This document shows positions 23,953-33,741 of a DNA stretch of 37,071 nucleotides, piece by piece (the stretch's first letter is position 1; each line of letters opens with the position of its first letter). The stretch comes from an uncultured Prevotella sp. GTDB lineage: Bacteria; Bacteroidota; Bacteroidia; Bacteroidales; Bacteroidaceae. The notes beneath the pieces were generated by a model. It made no database searches. It was not told where the DNA came from and worked only from the letters and a program-made list of their open reading frames with translations. Made by a program: the position numbers and the translations under genes. The stretch spans positions 1-37,071 of the forward strand of contig CAKPRX010000013.1 in NCBI GenBank assembly GCA_934183135.1, in the 5' to 3' direction.

Positions 23953-24750
23953 ATGATAGGAAGTATTATTGGCGACATCGTAGGCAGCGTCTACGAGTTT
24001 GCCCCCAACGAGAGCAAGAAGACCAAAGACTTTGAACTGTTTAGCCCCGACGGTGCCTATACCGACGACAGCATACTGACCGTGGCCACGGCCGACTGGC
24101 TGCTGCACAAGGGTGCAGTGGCCATGTACTACAGCCGCTACGCAGTCTGCTACCCGCGCCCCATGGGTGGCTATGGAACCGGATTTGTACGCTGGGCCAT
24201 CAGGGCGAACCGCGCAGGCGACTTTACGCCCTACAATAGCTGCGGCAATGGGTCGGCCATGCGCGTGGGGCCTGTGGGCTGGGCCGCAGACACCCAGCAG
24301 GAAGTGTTAGACCTGGCCCGCGAGAGCGCCGAGTGTACCCACAACCACCCCGAGGGCATCAAGGGTGCCCAGGCCACGGCTCTGGCCATCCTGATGGCAC
24401 GCCTGGGCAGCGACAAGGACGAGATACGCGATGAGATAGAGCGTCGCTGCGGCTATAATCTGCAGTTTTCCTGCGACGAGATACGCCCCACCTACGACTG
24501 GGGAGCCACTTGCCAGGACAGTGTGCCACAAGCCATCGTGGCCTTTATGGACGCTACCGATTTTGAGGATGCCATACGCAACGCCATCTCCATCGGGGGT
24601 GACAGCGACACCATAGGCTGCATCACCGGAAGCATAGCCGAGGCGTACTATGGCGTGCCCGACAGTCTGCGGGCCACGGCCATGACCTATCTGCCCGACG
24701 AGCTGAAGACCATAGTGAACGAATTTGAGAACAAGTACGGCAGTAAGTAA
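23953..24750 (+). CDS. ADP-ribosylglycohydrolase family protein
   Basis: 265 residues. The N terminus MIGSIIGDIVGSVYEF is typical of the family, with YTDDSILTVATADWLL (the TDDS metal-binding motif, residues about 36-40) and the C-terminal AISIGGDSDTIGCITGSIAE (residues about 214-233) carrying the GGDSDT aspartates. These two motifs hold the binuclear Mg2+ of DraG/ARH enzymes (PF03747), which remove ADP-ribose from arginine or other side chains or act on ADP-ribose derivatives. The centre has YNSCGNGSAMRVGPVGWAA, also conserved. Together with the upstream Nudix gene it suggests a pathway releasing and then splitting ADP-ribose; no ADP-ribosyltransferase is present in the window. Confidence 0.94.
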   Translation: MIGSIIGDIVGSVYEFAPNESKKTKDFELFSPDGAYTDDSILTVATADWLLHKGAVAMYYSRYAVCYPRPMGGYGTGFVRWAIRANRAGDFTPYNSCGNGSAMRVGPVGWAADTQQEVLDLARESAECTHNHPEGIKGAQATALAILMARLGSDKDEIRDEIERRCGYNLQFSCDEIRPTYDWGATCQDSVPQAIVAFMDATDFEDAIRNAISIGGDSDTIGCITGSIAEAYYGVPDSLRATAMTYLPDELKTIVNEFENKYGSK

Positions 24751-24770
24751 ACCACAAGCTGGAAGGGGTG

Positions 24771-26438
24771 TCAGCAGCGGTTCAGGCGGAGCACCCCGTC
24801 GCAGTACTTAACGACAGCCGGACGGTGGGTAATAAAGATAATGGTACGGTGGCGGGTGCCCAGCAGGTTGGAGAGCAACTGCTGCTCGGTGGCGGGGTCC
24901 AGGGCACTGGTAGACTCGTCGAACAACATGATGGGGCGGTCGCGCAACAGAGCCCGGGCGATGGTAATGCGCTGTGCCTGACCCTCGCTTAGTCCTCCGC
25001 CTGCCTCGGAGCACAGAGTGTCAAGTCCCGCCGGCAACTCGGACACGAAGTCGGCACACGCCTGGTGCAACGCCTGCATCATCTCCTCGTCCGAAGCATC
25101 GCGGCGGCCTAAGAGCAGGTTGTCGCGGATGGTGCCGCTCAGCAGGGTATTGCCCTGGGGCACGTAGACAAAGTTGCAACGCATACGGGGCGACAGCCGT
25201 TGGGCGTGGCGGCCGTCGTAGAGTTCTACCTGCCCATGCTGCGGGTGTATCAGCGCCAGGATAAGCCGTATCAGGGTGGTCTTGCCAGCTCCCGTTTCGC
25301 CCAGGATGGCCGTACAGGTGCCTGGGCGGAAGTCAAACGACAGATGGTCTATCACCGGTGCGTCGGCCTCGTAGGCATACGCCACATCGGTGAACCTCAC
25401 CCCACACGGGGCATCAAACGCCACAGGCTCGCCCTGTTCCTCCAGGGGGGCCTCTTCTAACTCCATGAGTCGCTCGGCAGCCGTAAACACACTGACAAAG
25501 GCGGGGACAACCTTGCTCAGGCTCCGCGCCGGTGTCTGGATGCGGTTGACCAGTTGCAAGAAGGCCGTCATGCCGCCAAAGGTAAGCGTGTGCTGCGACA
25601 TACGTACGGCAGCCCACAGGAAAGCCACCAGGTAACTGAAGGAGAAACCGAAGTTGAGGACAAAGTTGGACAGTACACTGAAGCGAGTACGCTGCAGCAC
25701 ATGATAGCGTAGCTGCTGCTGCGTGTGGGCCAACTTGCCGACCATGGCACCGGTGCCCTCTAACGTCTTGATGAGCAGTCGGTGCTGGATGGCCTCCTGG
25801 AGCACACTCTGAACCTGCGAGTCTGAGTTGCGCACCATCCGGGTAAGGCTGCGCATACGCCGCACGTAGAGTTTGCTCACCCCGATAAACAGGGGCAAGA
25901 TGGCCACGGTGACAAAGGCCAGCAGGCGGTCCATGGAGAACAGGTATGAGAAGGCTCCGATGAAGAGCAGCAACACGCCGAGGGTGTTGGGCAGCGTCTC
26001 GGTAAGGAAAGTCACCACATTGTTGACATCGGTCTCCAGGCGGTTAATCACGTCGCCCGAGTGGCGCCTCTCCCGCCCCGCCCACTCGGCTCTGAGCAGA
26101 CGGTCAAGCATACGCTGCTGCATACGGTTCTGCGCCCGTATGCCCAAGATGTTGCGCACCCACACCGAGGATATGTTGAGTCCGAAGTCGGTCAGTATGA
26201 GCAGACCCATGACGGCCACGGCCCACAGCAACGACCCCCCGGCACTACTGGCGGCCACATCGATGGCCCGCTTGACAGCCCACACCTGGGCCAGGCTCAC
26301 CGCCACCATCAGCACGCCTATCAGAGCGTTGAGCACGGCCTGCAGGCGGTTTCCCCGCCAGGCCGACCACAGCCAGCGCAGTATCTGCATGGACGAGTAA
26401 GAGGATGATGACGACGGGCGCCAGTGTAATAGCTGCAT
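24771..26438 (-). CDS. ABC exporter, fused membrane and ATPase domains
   Basis: 555 residues. Residues about 20-310 hold six membrane helices of an exporter-type transmembrane domain (WLWSAWRGNRLQAVLNALIG, GLLILTDFGLNISSVWVRNI, FLTETLPNTLGVLLLFIGAF). The ATPase domain has Walker A GETGAGKTT, the Q-loop in YVPQGNTLLSGTI, signature LSEGQ (LSGGQ in most relatives), Walker B IMLFDEST with SALD, and the H-loop in FITHRP. Such half-transporters act as dimers and export lipids, peptides or drugs; the substrate is unknown. The start could be 26438 or the ATG at 26390. The gene lies 31 bp after nadK on the same strand and converges on the ADP-ribosylglycohydrolase gene. Confidence 0.93.
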   Translation of the reverse strand: MQLLHWRPSSSSSYSSMQILRWLWSAWRGNRLQAVLNALIGVLMVAVSLAQVWAVKRAIDVAASSAGGSLLWAVAVMGLLILTDFGLNISSVWVRNILGIRAQNRMQQRMLDRLLRAEWAGRERRHSGDVINRLETDVNNVVTFLTETLPNTLGVLLLFIGAFSYLFSMDRLLAFVTVAILPLFIGVSKLYVRRMRSLTRMVRNSDSQVQSVLQEAIQHRLLIKTLEGTGAMVGKLAHTQQQLRYHVLQRTRFSVLSNFVLNFGFSFSYLVAFLWAAVRMSQHTLTFGGMTAFLQLVNRIQTPARSLSKVVPAFVSVFTAAERLMELEEAPLEEQGEPVAFDAPCGVRFTDVAYAYEADAPVIDHLSFDFRPGTCTAILGETGAGKTTLIRLILALIHPQHGQVELYDGRHAQRLSPRMRCNFVYVPQGNTLLSGTIRDNLLLGRRDASDEEMMQALHQACADFVSELPAGLDTLCSEAGGGLSEGQAQRITIARALLRDRPIMLFDESTSALDPATEQQLLSNLLGTRHRTIIFITHRPAVVKYCDGVLRLNRC

Positions 26439-26469
26439 GGGGAGTAACGGTTAGAATACCGGGGAGCGG

Positions 26470-27354
26470 TCAGCGCTGGTCGGCTCCCCACATCATTTTT
26501 TCGCGGAGCGTAGAGAAGTAACGCTGGCCACGGCGCTTGATAATCTTAATATAATAAGGAGCCTTGCGGATGGTAAGGCGGGTGCTTTCGAGGAGTTTTT
26601 CGGAACGGCCGTCGATGGCTACCAGGAAGTTGTGCGACCTACTCTCGACCTCCAACTGTATCTCGCTGTCGTCATTGATAACGATGGGGCGTATGTTAAG
26701 GCTGTGGGGAGCCACCGGGGTAAGACACAGGTTGCGGGCAGTAGGCACTATGATGGGGCCGCCGTTAGACAGCCCGTAGGCAGTAGACCCCGTGGGGGTA
26801 GAGATGATGAGCCCATCGGCCTGGTAAGTCACCAGGAAGTCGCCGTTGACACTGGTGCGCACCGAGATCATGGCGGCGTTGTCGCGCTTCAGCACAGCGA
26901 TGTCGTTCAGGGCATAGGGACTGCCCTCGATGGGCTCGCCGTCGGCCTCGACCTGTATGACGGCATGCTCCTCGATGGCGTACTGGCCCGTCATCAGTTC
27001 GGTGATGGCCGCGTCAAACTCGGAGGGCAGTACGTCGGCCAGGAAACCCAAGCGACCCGTGTTGACACCCAGGATAGGGGTTCCCTTGGCGCCCACCATG
27101 CTGGCGGCATGCAGAAAAGTACCGTCGCCCCCTATGGAGATGACCACGTCGACGTCAAAGTTATAGTTGTCGAACACGCCCTGTACGGGTACATTGATGG
27201 CAAGTACCGTGGTAAGGTACTGGAAGAACGTCCGCTCTATATAGATTTCGGCTCCATGGCTGGTCAGACTGTCCAGCACGGTGTGGATAGATGCCTGACG
27301 CTCGGCCTGGAACTCCTTGCCGAAGATAGCTATTCGCAGTACATTAGTAGCCAT
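26470..27354 (-). CDS. nadK: NAD kinase
   Basis: 294 residues, start at 27354 (MATNVLRIAIFGKEFQ). Phosphorylates NAD to NADP with ATP in the cytosol. The defining motif GGDGTFLHAA is at residues 75-84, with NTGRLGFLADV next, then YALNDIAVLKRD and the NAD-binding TPTGSTAYGLSNGGPI. The C-terminal region HSLNIRPIVINDDSEIQLEV completes the family fold. The open frame upstream of 27354 overlaps the divergent DJ-1 gene in antisense and is not coding. Cotranscribed with the ABC exporter gene, most likely from the promoter at 27514-27521. Confidence 0.96.
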   Translation of the reverse strand: MATNVLRIAIFGKEFQAERQASIHTVLDSLTSHGAEIYIERTFFQYLTTVLAINVPVQGVFDNYNFDVDVVISIGGDGTFLHAASMVGAKGTPILGVNTGRLGFLADVLPSEFDAAITELMTGQYAIEEHAVIQVEADGEPIEGSPYALNDIAVLKRDNAAMISVRTSVNGDFLVTYQADGLIISTPTGSTAYGLSNGGPIIVPTARNLCLTPVAPHSLNIRPIVINDDSEIQLEVESRSHNFLVAIDGRSEKLLESTRLTIRKAPYYIKIIKRRGQRYFSTLREKMMWGADQR

Positions 27355-27562
27355 AATTTTATCTTTTTTAGTATCTTTCTTGGCCCTCGGTGCCCTTAAA
27401 TGGCAAACATTTCGTACATTTGCAAATGCAAGGCAGGGCAAACCGAGTGCCACAAGCCTGCCCGAATGGCCGAGGGTCAGCCCATTATTATAATAGGTAT
27501 AGCCTCTGTATTGCAAAGTTACGATAAAAAAACTGCTTTTCGTTGTAAAAACATCTAAAATA
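27355..27562. other. Divergent nadK / DJ-1 intergenic region
   Basis: 208 bp. It includes the nadK -7 element, the palindrome ATTTGCAAAT near 27418-27427, and CCTCGG/CCGAGG inverted repeats. No clear -7 for the DJ-1 gene was found. Confidence 0.45.
27514..27521 (-). promoter_or_regulatory. -7 promoter element upstream of nadK
   Basis: TAACTTTG on the minus strand. The -33 is weak. The leader would be about 155 nt. Confidence 0.5.
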
Positions 27563-28129
27563 ATGGCAAAAGTATATGAATTTCTGGCCGATGGCTTCGA
27601 GGAAGTAGAAGCCTTGGCTCCCGTGGATATCCTCCGGAGAGGGGGGATGGACGTTAAGACCGTCAGCATTACCGGTGACAACTTTGTAGAGACCTCGCAC
27701 GGCATCACGATAAAGACCGACCTGAAGTTTGAGGACATTACCGACTTCAGCGATGTCGATGCCATGCTGCTGCCAGGCGGCCTGCCCGGTGCCACCAACC
27801 TGAACAAGCACAGAGAACTGCGCACGGTGCTGCTGGCCCAGTACGAGAGTGGCAAGTGCGTGGCCGCCATCTGCGCAGCCCCCTTGGTGTTAGGGTCGAT
27901 AGGCATCCTGAAAGGCAAGCGGGCCACCTGCTACCCCGGCTTCGAGAAGCGCATGACCGGTGCCACCTATACCGAGGAGCTGGTTACCATAGATGGCAAT
28001 GTCATTACCGGCAAGGGCCCCGGAGCCTCGTTTGCCTTCGGCTATGCCATTCTGGGCCAGTTTGTCAGCCCCGAGGCCGTACGCCAACTGCAGCAACAGA
28101 TGATGTACCAACCCTCGCAAGGCGAATAA
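27563..28129 (+). CDS. DJ-1/PfpI (YajL-like) family protein
   Basis: 188 residues. The sequence follows the DJ-1 pattern: FLADGFEEVEALAPVDILRR with the conserved E at about 14-15, LLPGGLPGATNL at 70-80, and the nucleophile elbow AAICAAPLVLG with C104. YPGFEKRMTG and the ITGKGPGASFAFGYAIL block near residue 150 are also typical. These proteins act in protection of proteins or nucleotides from glyoxal-type damage or in thiamine-related salvage; which applies here is unknown. The ispD gene begins 12 bp downstream, so DJ-1, ispD and recG form one transcription unit. Confidence 0.93.
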   Translation: MAKVYEFLADGFEEVEALAPVDILRRGGMDVKTVSITGDNFVETSHGITIKTDLKFEDITDFSDVDAMLLPGGLPGATNLNKHRELRTVLLAQYESGKCVAAICAAPLVLGSIGILKGKRATCYPGFEKRMTGATYTEELVTIDGNVITGKGPGASFAFGYAILGQFVSPEAVRQLQQQMMYQPSQGE

Positions 28130-28141
28130 GGGGGCCGCGCC

Positions 28142-28807
28142 ATGGACTATATCATTATCGTAGCGGGTGGCAAGGGACTGCGCATGGGTACCGAGGTGCC
28201 CAAGCAGTTTCTGCCCGTGGGCGGGGTGCCTGTGCTGATGCGCACCCTGAACCGATTTCACGACTGCCGGCCCGACTTAGGTATCATCCTCGTGCTGCCC
28301 CATGAGCAGCAGGAGTACTGGAGCCAACTGTGTCGCCAGTACCACTTCGATGTGCCCCACCGGGTAGTCGACGGCGGAGCCACCCGCTTTGACTCGTCGC
28401 GCCATGGCCTGGCTGCCATACCCGACGACTGCCAGGGCGTAGTGGGCATACACGACGGTGTGCGCCCCTTTGTCTCGGCCCAGGTCATAGACCGCTGCTA
28501 TGACCGCGCCCGCCAGTGCGGGGCCGTCATCCCTGTGCTCCCCGTCACCGACACGCTGCGCCAGACAGGCGCCGACGGCTCGGGCCATAACGTACTGCGC
28601 TCGGACTACCGTATCGTCCAGACCCCGCAGGTTTTTGACATCCAGCTCCTCAAGCGCGCTTTCCACCAGCCTTACAGTGACCAGTTCACCGACGATGCCT
28701 CGGTCGTCGAGGCGCTTGGCTGTAGCGTCGAGATGGTAGAAGGCAATCGCGAGAACATCAAACTGACCACTCCGTTCGACCTGAAAGTAGCAGAAATACT
28801 GTGTTAG
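28142..28807 (+). CDS. ispD: 2-C-methyl-D-erythritol 4-phosphate cytidylyltransferase
   Basis: 221 residues. Couples CTP to methylerythritol phosphate, the third step of the non-mevalonate isoprenoid pathway. The N-terminal [20 protein letters not shown] is the nucleotidyltransferase motif, with the conserved R and K that bind [29 protein letters not shown] and [10 protein letters not shown] are the other family blocks, and [14 protein letters not shown] and [14 protein letters not shown] close it. Length is usual for the family. The stop overlaps the start of recG by 7 bp. Confidence 0.96.
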   Translation: MDYIIIVAGGKGLRMGTEVPKQFLPVGGVPVLMRTLNRFHDCRPDLGIILVLPHEQQEYWSQLCRQYHFDVPHRVVDGGATRFDSSRHGLAAIPDDCQGVVGIHDGVRPFVSAQVIDRCYDRARQCGAVIPVLPVTDTLRQTGADGSGHNVLRSDYRIVQTPQVFDIQLLKRAFHQPYSDQFTDDASVVEALGCSVEMVEGNRENIKLTTPFDLKVAEILC

Positions 28808-30903
28808 ACATCCTGGACCAAGACATCATGTATCTTCCGGGCGTAGGACCCAAGAAGAGAGAGATACTGAGCCGCGAACTGAATATAGCAACGTGGCGCG
28901 GACTGCTGGAGCACTACCCCTACAAGTACGTGGACCGCAGCCGCATCTACCTGATAAGCGAGATGACGGCCGACATGCCCTTTGTGCAGATAAAGGGTAA
29001 GATACTGAGTTTCGAGGAGTTCAGCATGGGCGCCAAGAGGAAGCGCTTAGTGGCCCACTTCAGCGACGGACACGGGGTAGTAGACTTGGTATGGTTCCGA
29101 GGGGCTCAGTATATCTACAAGACTTACCCCGTGGGGCGCGAGTTCATCGTCTTCGGCAAGCCCACCGTCTTTGGCGGCCGGTACCAGTTCGCCCATCCCG
29201 ACATAGACGACGCGGCATCGCTGCAGTTGTCACAGATGGGCATGCAGCCTTACTATATGACCACCGAGCGCATGAAGAAAGCGGGCATCACCTCGAGGGC
29301 CATCGAGAAGATGACCCAGACACTCATAGCGCGGCTGCCCGAGACACTGCCCGAGACACTGCCCACCTTTATCACGGCTCCGCTCCATCTCATCTCGCGC
29401 CGCGATGCCCTCCGCCAGATACACTACCCGCACAATGCCCTCGAAATGCAGCAGGCCCGTTACCGCCTCAAGTTCGAGGAGCTGTTCTATGTACAACTCA
29501 ACATCCTGCGCTATACCAGCGACCACCGCCGCAAGTACCGCGGCTACATCTTCGAGCACGCCGGGGATCCGCTCAACGATTTCTACCGCCACCACCTGCC
29601 CTTTGACCTCACCAACGCCCAGAAAAGGGTGGTGCGCGAGATACGCAACGACATGGGCAGCGGCCGGCAGATGAACCGTCTGCTCCAGGGAGACGTAGGC
29701 TCGGGCAAGACGCTGGTGGCCCTGATGGCCATGCTCATCGCCATAGGCAACGGGTTCCAGGCCTGCATCATGGCGCCTACCGAGATACTGGCCGAGCAGC
29801 ACCTGGCTACCCTGCGGGCTTTTCTGCCCGACGAGATGGGCATCAGGGTCGAACTGCTCACGGGCACCGTGCAGGGGCGGCAGCGCCAGACGGTGTTAGA
29901 GGCCCTGGCCGACGGCAGCATCAACATCCTGGTGGGCACCCATGCCGTGATAGAGGATCCCGTGGTGTTCGCCCGCCTGGGACTGGCCGTCGTAGACGAG
30001 CAGCACCGCTTCGGCGTGGCTCAGCGAGCCAAGTTGTGGAGCAAGAGTGCCATGCCTCCGCACATACTGGTAATGACGGCTACGCCCATACCACGCACCC
30101 TGGCCATGACGCTTTACGGCGACCTCGACGTGAGCGTCATTGACGAACTGCCGCCTGGCCGCAAGCCCGTACAGACCATACACAAGTACGACTCACAGAT
30201 GACCAGTCTCTACGAGGGCATACGCCAGCAGATAAATGCCGGCAGACAGGTGTACATCGTGTTCCCCTTGATCGAGGAGAGTGCCAAGAGCGACCTGAAG
30301 AACCTGGAGGACGGATTCAATGCCCTCCGCGAGATATTCCCGCAGTACAGCATGAGCAAGGTGCACGGCCGCATGAAGCCCAAGGACAAGGATGCCGAGA
30401 TGCAGCGGTTCGCCAGGGGCGAGACCCAGATACTGGTGGCCACTACGGTTATCGAGGTGGGGGTCAACGTGCCCAACGCCTCGGTCATGGTCATCCTCGA
30501 CGCCCAGCGCTTCGGCCTGTCACAGCTGCACCAGCTCCGCGGACGTGTGGGCCGTGGCGCCGAGCAGAGCTACTGCATACTGGTAACCACCTGCAAGCTG
30601 AGCGAGGAGACGCGGCGGCGTATAGACATCATGTGCGAGACCAACGATGGATTTAAAATAGCCGAGGCCGACCTGAAATTCCGTGGCCCCGGCGACCTGG
30701 AAGGTACCCAGCAGAGTGGCATAGCCTTTGACCTGAAGATAGCCGACATAGCCCGCGACGGCCAGATAGTACAGCAGGCCCGCGAACAGGCTCAGGTCAT
30801 CGTAGACAACGACCCCGACTGTACCCGGAGCGAGTACAGGATGCTGTGGGATAGGTTAAAAGATTTAAGGAAAACCAACATCAACTGGTCGGCCATCAGC
30901 TGA
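28801..30903 (+). CDS. recG: ATP-dependent DNA helicase RecG
   Basis: 700 residues. Unwinds branched DNA at stalled forks and Holliday junctions. The N-terminal wedge domain begins [20 protein letters not shown] and includes [11 protein letters not shown] and [15 protein letters not shown]. Helicase motifs: [17 protein letters not shown] near residue 297, Ia [49 protein letters not shown] followed by [11 protein letters not shown], and late [31 protein letters not shown] use the GTG at 28801 rather than the ATG at 28828, because it gives the 12-residue lead before YLPGVGP that RecG proteins of Bacteroidetes usually have. Overlap with ispD suggests coupling. Confidence 0.96.
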   Translation: MLDILDQDIMYLPGVGPKKREILSRELNIATWRGLLEHYPYKYVDRSRIYLISEMTADMPFVQIKGKILSFEEFSMGAKRKRLVAHFSDGHGVVDLVWFRGAQYIYKTYPVGREFIVFGKPTVFGGRYQFAHPDIDDAASLQLSQMGMQPYYMTTERMKKAGITSRAIEKMTQTLIARLPETLPETLPTFITAPLHLISRRDALRQIHYPHNALEMQQARYRLKFEELFYVQLNILRYTSDHRRKYRGYIFEHAGDPLNDFYRHHLPFDLTNAQKRVVREIRNDMGSGRQMNRLLQGDVGSGKTLVALMAMLIAIGNGFQACIMAPTEILAEQHLATLRAFLPDEMGIRVELLTGTVQGRQRQTVLEALADGSINILVGTHAVIEDPVVFARLGLAVVDEQHRFGVAQRAKLWSKSAMPPHILVMTATPIPRTLAMTLYGDLDVSVIDELPPGRKPVQTIHKYDSQMTSLYEGIRQQINAGRQVYIVFPLIEESAKSDLKNLEDGFNALREIFPQYSMSKVHGRMKPKDKDAEMQRFARGETQILVATTVIEVGVNVPNASVMVILDAQRFGLSQLHQLRGRVGRGAEQSYCILVTTCKLSEETRRRIDIMCETNDGFKIAEADLKFRGPGDLEGTQQSGIAFDLKIADIARDGQIVQQAREQAQVIVDNDPDCTRSEYRMLWDRLKDLRKTNINWSAIS

Positions 30904-31023
30904 AGCTACTTTTTGGCCACTTTGCCGTGTTTATCGGTAACAAATAGACATTATAAACACACATACTGTGTTAATAATGAAATAATTTCTGTTAAAAATC
31001 GCCTTTTTTACAAAAAAAATGAC

Positions 31024-31067
31024 TACCTTTGTAATGTCCGAGTTGCAAATCAGCCTTTTGTCGGACA
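31024..31067 (+). promoter_or_regulatory. -7 promoter element and leader hairpin of the M23 gene
   Basis: TACCTTTG at 31024-31031 matches the -7 consensus; the upstream -33 is only T-rich. Just after it, TGTCCGA (31035-31041) and TCGGACA (31061-31067) can form a 7-bp stem at the 5' end of a leader of about 100 nt. Confidence 0.6.
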
Positions 31068-31135
31068 CCCATGACCTGCTATTGGCGAATTCCTTTTGAT
31101 TGTTCGCAGATGCAGCTGACCTAAAAATAACGAGT

Positions 31136-32074
31136 ATGAAGCTAAGAAACATTATAAAGTCTATATCCGTATGTGCATTGCTGTGGGTAGCCATACCTAC
31201 CGTAGCCCAAGACCTCATAGCCCGTCAGGCACCCGTAGACCGCCGCATGAAGCGGGTAGACACACTGGCCCTGCAGACCCTTATCAACCGCGAGAACGAG
31301 ATGTCGCCGTCGGCCGACCTCTACGATGAGTGGAGCAACAAGTACGCCCACCGTGCCACCGAGCTGCCCGACTCCTTCCGTATCGACCTGCGCCACTTCT
31401 GCATGCCCACGCCTAGCCGCATCATCACCTCCAACTTTGGCGCACGCTGGGGCCGCCAGCACAAGGGCTTAGACATCAAGGTGTACATCGGCGACACCAT
31501 CCGCGCTGCCTTCTCTGGTAAGGTTCGCATCGTCAAATACGAGAAAGCAGGCTACGGCAAATACATCGTTATACGCCACCCCAACGGACTTGAGACTATC
31601 TACGGCCACCTGTCCAAGCAGCTGGTCGAAGAGAACCAGAACGTACGCGCCGGTGAGGTTATCGGTCTCGGCGGCAGCACCGGCCGCAGCTCGGGCTCTC
31701 ACCTACACTTCGAGACACGCCTCTGCGGCGTGGCCCTCAACCCCGCCATCTTCTTCAACTTCCGCGAGCAGGACATTACCTGCGACAGCTACATGTTTCG
31801 CAAGGATACCTACGCCGACGACGGCGACGAGGCTACCCGCCTGCGTGGCAAGTACAAGGATAGCTACACCCGCGCCGAGGTTAAGGGCGAAGTGCCCTAC
31901 GAGACAGAGCAAGCCATACACGCAGGAGAGAAGTTGTACCACAAGGTGGCCAAGGGCGAGACCCTCTCTACCATCGCCGCCAAGCGTGGTGTCAGCATCG
32001 AAGACCTGTGCCGCCTCAACCATGTACGCAAGAACACCCGTCTGCGTCCAGGACAGATACTCAGATACACATAA
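31136..32074 (+). CDS. Secreted M23 endopeptidase with C-terminal LysM
   Basis: 312 residues. Signal peptide MKLRNIIKSISVCALLWVAI to about A24. The peptidase M23 (LytM) domain spans about 95-205: SNFGARWGRQHKGLDIKVYI with the first zinc ligands H and D in HKGLD, then YGHLSKQLVEENQNVRAGEV and the HLHFE motif in SSGSHLHFETRLCG, where the histidines complete the site. From about 265 a LysM domain follows (YHKVAKGETLSTIAAKRGVS..RPGQILRYT), which binds peptidoglycan. The enzyme should cut cross-link peptides in the cell wall. The catalytic residues are intact. A perfect 12-bp terminator hairpin follows. Confidence 0.94.
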   Translation: MKLRNIIKSISVCALLWVAIPTVAQDLIARQAPVDRRMKRVDTLALQTLINRENEMSPSADLYDEWSNKYAHRATELPDSFRIDLRHFCMPTPSRIITSNFGARWGRQHKGLDIKVYIGDTIRAAFSGKVRIVKYEKAGYGKYIVIRHPNGLETIYGHLSKQLVEENQNVRAGEVIGLGGSTGRSSGSHLHFETRLCGVALNPAIFFNFREQDITCDSYMFRKDTYADDGDEATRLRGKYKDSYTRAEVKGEVPYETEQAIHAGEKLYHKVAKGETLSTIAAKRGVSIEDLCRLNHVRKNTRLRPGQILRYT

Positions 32075-32105
32075 CCAACTTTTATAGGAAACAGTTTATA
32101 CCAGC

Positions 32106-32146
32106 AGTGCCCATCGAGACCACAGGTCATCGATGGGCACTTTACT
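32106..32146 (+). terminator. Terminator after the M23 gene
   Basis: AGTGCCCATCGA (32106-32117) and TCGATGGGCACT (32130-32141) form a perfect 12-bp stem with a 12-nt loop, followed by a short T-rich tail. It can also serve the converging PurF-like gene. Confidence 0.8.
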
Positions 32147-32184
32147 TTGTGTGGCCCTAAGCCACCCCTACGGTGCGCGCGGCC

Positions 32185-33618
32185 TTACTCATCGGCGCGC
32201 TCACAGAGGGTGTACTGGCTGCTGCCGTCAAAACAATGGGTACATACCTGGCACTTGGGCAGGCCGATGGCCTTGACCATCTGCTCGATGCTGTTGAACC
32301 GCAGCGAGGTGAGCCCCAGCTCCTGGGCTATGGCATCTACCATACGACGGTACTCGGGCGAGCCCGTGGTGGCGTACTTCTCAATATTCTTGTTGGCATC
32401 GCCCTCGAAGCGCTCTATGATGCGGCGCGTTATCAGTTCCATGTCGCTCTTGGAAGAGGTGAAGTTGATAAAGGGACAGCCATATACCAGCGGCGGACAG
32501 GCTATGCGCATATGGCACTCGCGCAGTCCGGCGTCGAAGAGCACCCGCACATTGTCGCGCAACTGAGTGCCCCGCACGATAGAGTCGTCGCAGAACAGCA
32601 CCCGCTTGTCCCGGAGCATGGCCTGGTTGGGTATCAGCTTCATCTTGGCCACCAGCGAGCGCATGGCCTGGTTAGACGGTGTAAAGGAGCGGGGCCAGGT
32701 GGGCGTGTACTTGGCTATGCAGCGCTGATAGGGTATGCCCATGCCGGCCGCGTAGCCCATGGCCATGCCCGTGCCCGAGTCGGGGATGCCACTGCAGCAG
32801 TCTACCTCCACATCGTCGGTCTTGGCCATGCTGTAGCCGTTGGCGAAGCGCATCTCTTCTACATTCTTGCCCTCGTAGGTCGACGTGGGAAAGCCATAGT
32901 ACACCCACAGGAACGAGCACACCTGCATCTTCTTGTTGGCAGGACGCAACTGCTCCATGCCATCGGCCGTGAGCCTTACTATCTCGCCCGGGCCTATGTC
33001 GTAGACGGTCTCGAAGTCCAGGTTGGGAAACGCGGTCGACTCGCTCGACGCTGCGTATGCGCCCTCCTTGTGTCCTATGATGATGGGGGTACGCCCCCAG
33101 CTGTCGCGGGCGCATATCAGCTCATGGGCAGTAAGTATCAGCATGCTGCACGAGCCCTTGATGTGCCGGTACACGTTCGCGATGCCCTCGACAAAACTGT
33201 CGGCCTGTACCAGCAGCTGTGCCACCAGTTCCGTGGGGTTGGTGCGACCCATAGACATCTCCGAGAAGCTCATGTTCTGGGCCAGCAGCTGGCTCGTCAG
33301 CTCGTCTATGTTGACTATCTTGGCCACGGTGCAGATGGCGAACGCCCCTAAGTGCGAGTTGACCACCAGCGGCTGTGCGTCGGTATCGCTGATGACACCG
33401 ATGCCCGACTTGCTGCCCTCGAAACGACCAAGCGTAGGCTCGAACTTGGTGCGGAAATAAGAGCTTTCGAGATTGTGGATAGAGCGGACGAACCCCTTAT
33501 CCTCACTGTAGGTTGCCATACCTCCCCGGCGGGTACCGAGGTGCGAGTTGTAGTCGGTGCCATAGAACAAGTCGGCCACACAACTCTTCTTGGAAATTGT
33601 TCCGAAAATACCTCCCAT
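32185..33618 (-). CDS. PurF-like amidophosphoribosyltransferase paralog lacking the catalytic cysteine
   Basis: 477 residues. PurF makes phosphoribosylamine from PRPP and glutamine. The N-terminal Ntn glutaminase domain starts MGGIFGTISKKSCVADLFYG; in active enzymes the second residue is the cysteine nucleophile (MCGIxG), here glycine. The rest is kept: HLGTRRGGMAT, HLGAFAICTVAKIVNIDEL, GSCSMLILTAHELICARDSWG and SGIPDSGTGMAMGYAAG. The PRPP motif VLFCDDSIVRGTQL is intact at about residues 340-352. The C terminus has CQVCTHCF, which could be part of a metal or Fe-S site. It may use free ammonia, be regulatory or have another partner. Separate promoter at 33734; it is not overlapped by the glycosyltransferase genes. 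Confidence 0.88.
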   Translation of the reverse strand: MGGIFGTISKKSCVADLFYGTDYNSHLGTRRGGMATYSEDKGFVRSIHNLESSYFRTKFEPTLGRFEGSKSGIGVISDTDAQPLVVNSHLGAFAICTVAKIVNIDELTSQLLAQNMSFSEMSMGRTNPTELVAQLLVQADSFVEGIANVYRHIKGSCSMLILTAHELICARDSWGRTPIIIGHKEGAYAASSESTAFPNLDFETVYDIGPGEIVRLTADGMEQLRPANKKMQVCSFLWVYYGFPTSTYEGKNVEEMRFANGYSMAKTDDVEVDCCSGIPDSGTGMAMGYAAGMGIPYQRCIAKYTPTWPRSFTPSNQAMRSLVAKMKLIPNQAMLRDKRVLFCDDSIVRGTQLRDNVRVLFDAGLRECHMRIACPPLVYGCPFINFTSSKSDMELITRRIIERFEGDANKNIEKYATTGSPEYRRMVDAIAQELGLTSLRFNSIEQMVKAIGLPKCQVCTHCFDGSSQYTLCERADE

Positions 33619-33733
33619 AAGAAATGTAGAATATATAGTATCTGTTAGCTGTCAGCCCGACAGCGCCGGCCGGAACCGCTGTTCTTGGCGATAAGGGTAT
33701 GGTAGGCTTGGGCCGCCCCGGGCTTAACACCTA

Positions 33734-33741
33734 CAAAGTTA
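33734..33741 (-). promoter_or_regulatory. -7 promoter element of the PurF-like gene
   Basis: TAACTTTG on the minus strand, giving a leader of about 110 nt. No clear -33 element at the usual spacing. Confidence 0.5.

Noticed and set aside
26470..27927. 485-codon version of NAD kinase
   Set aside because: The extension runs antisense into the DJ-1 gene; family length fits the start at 27354.
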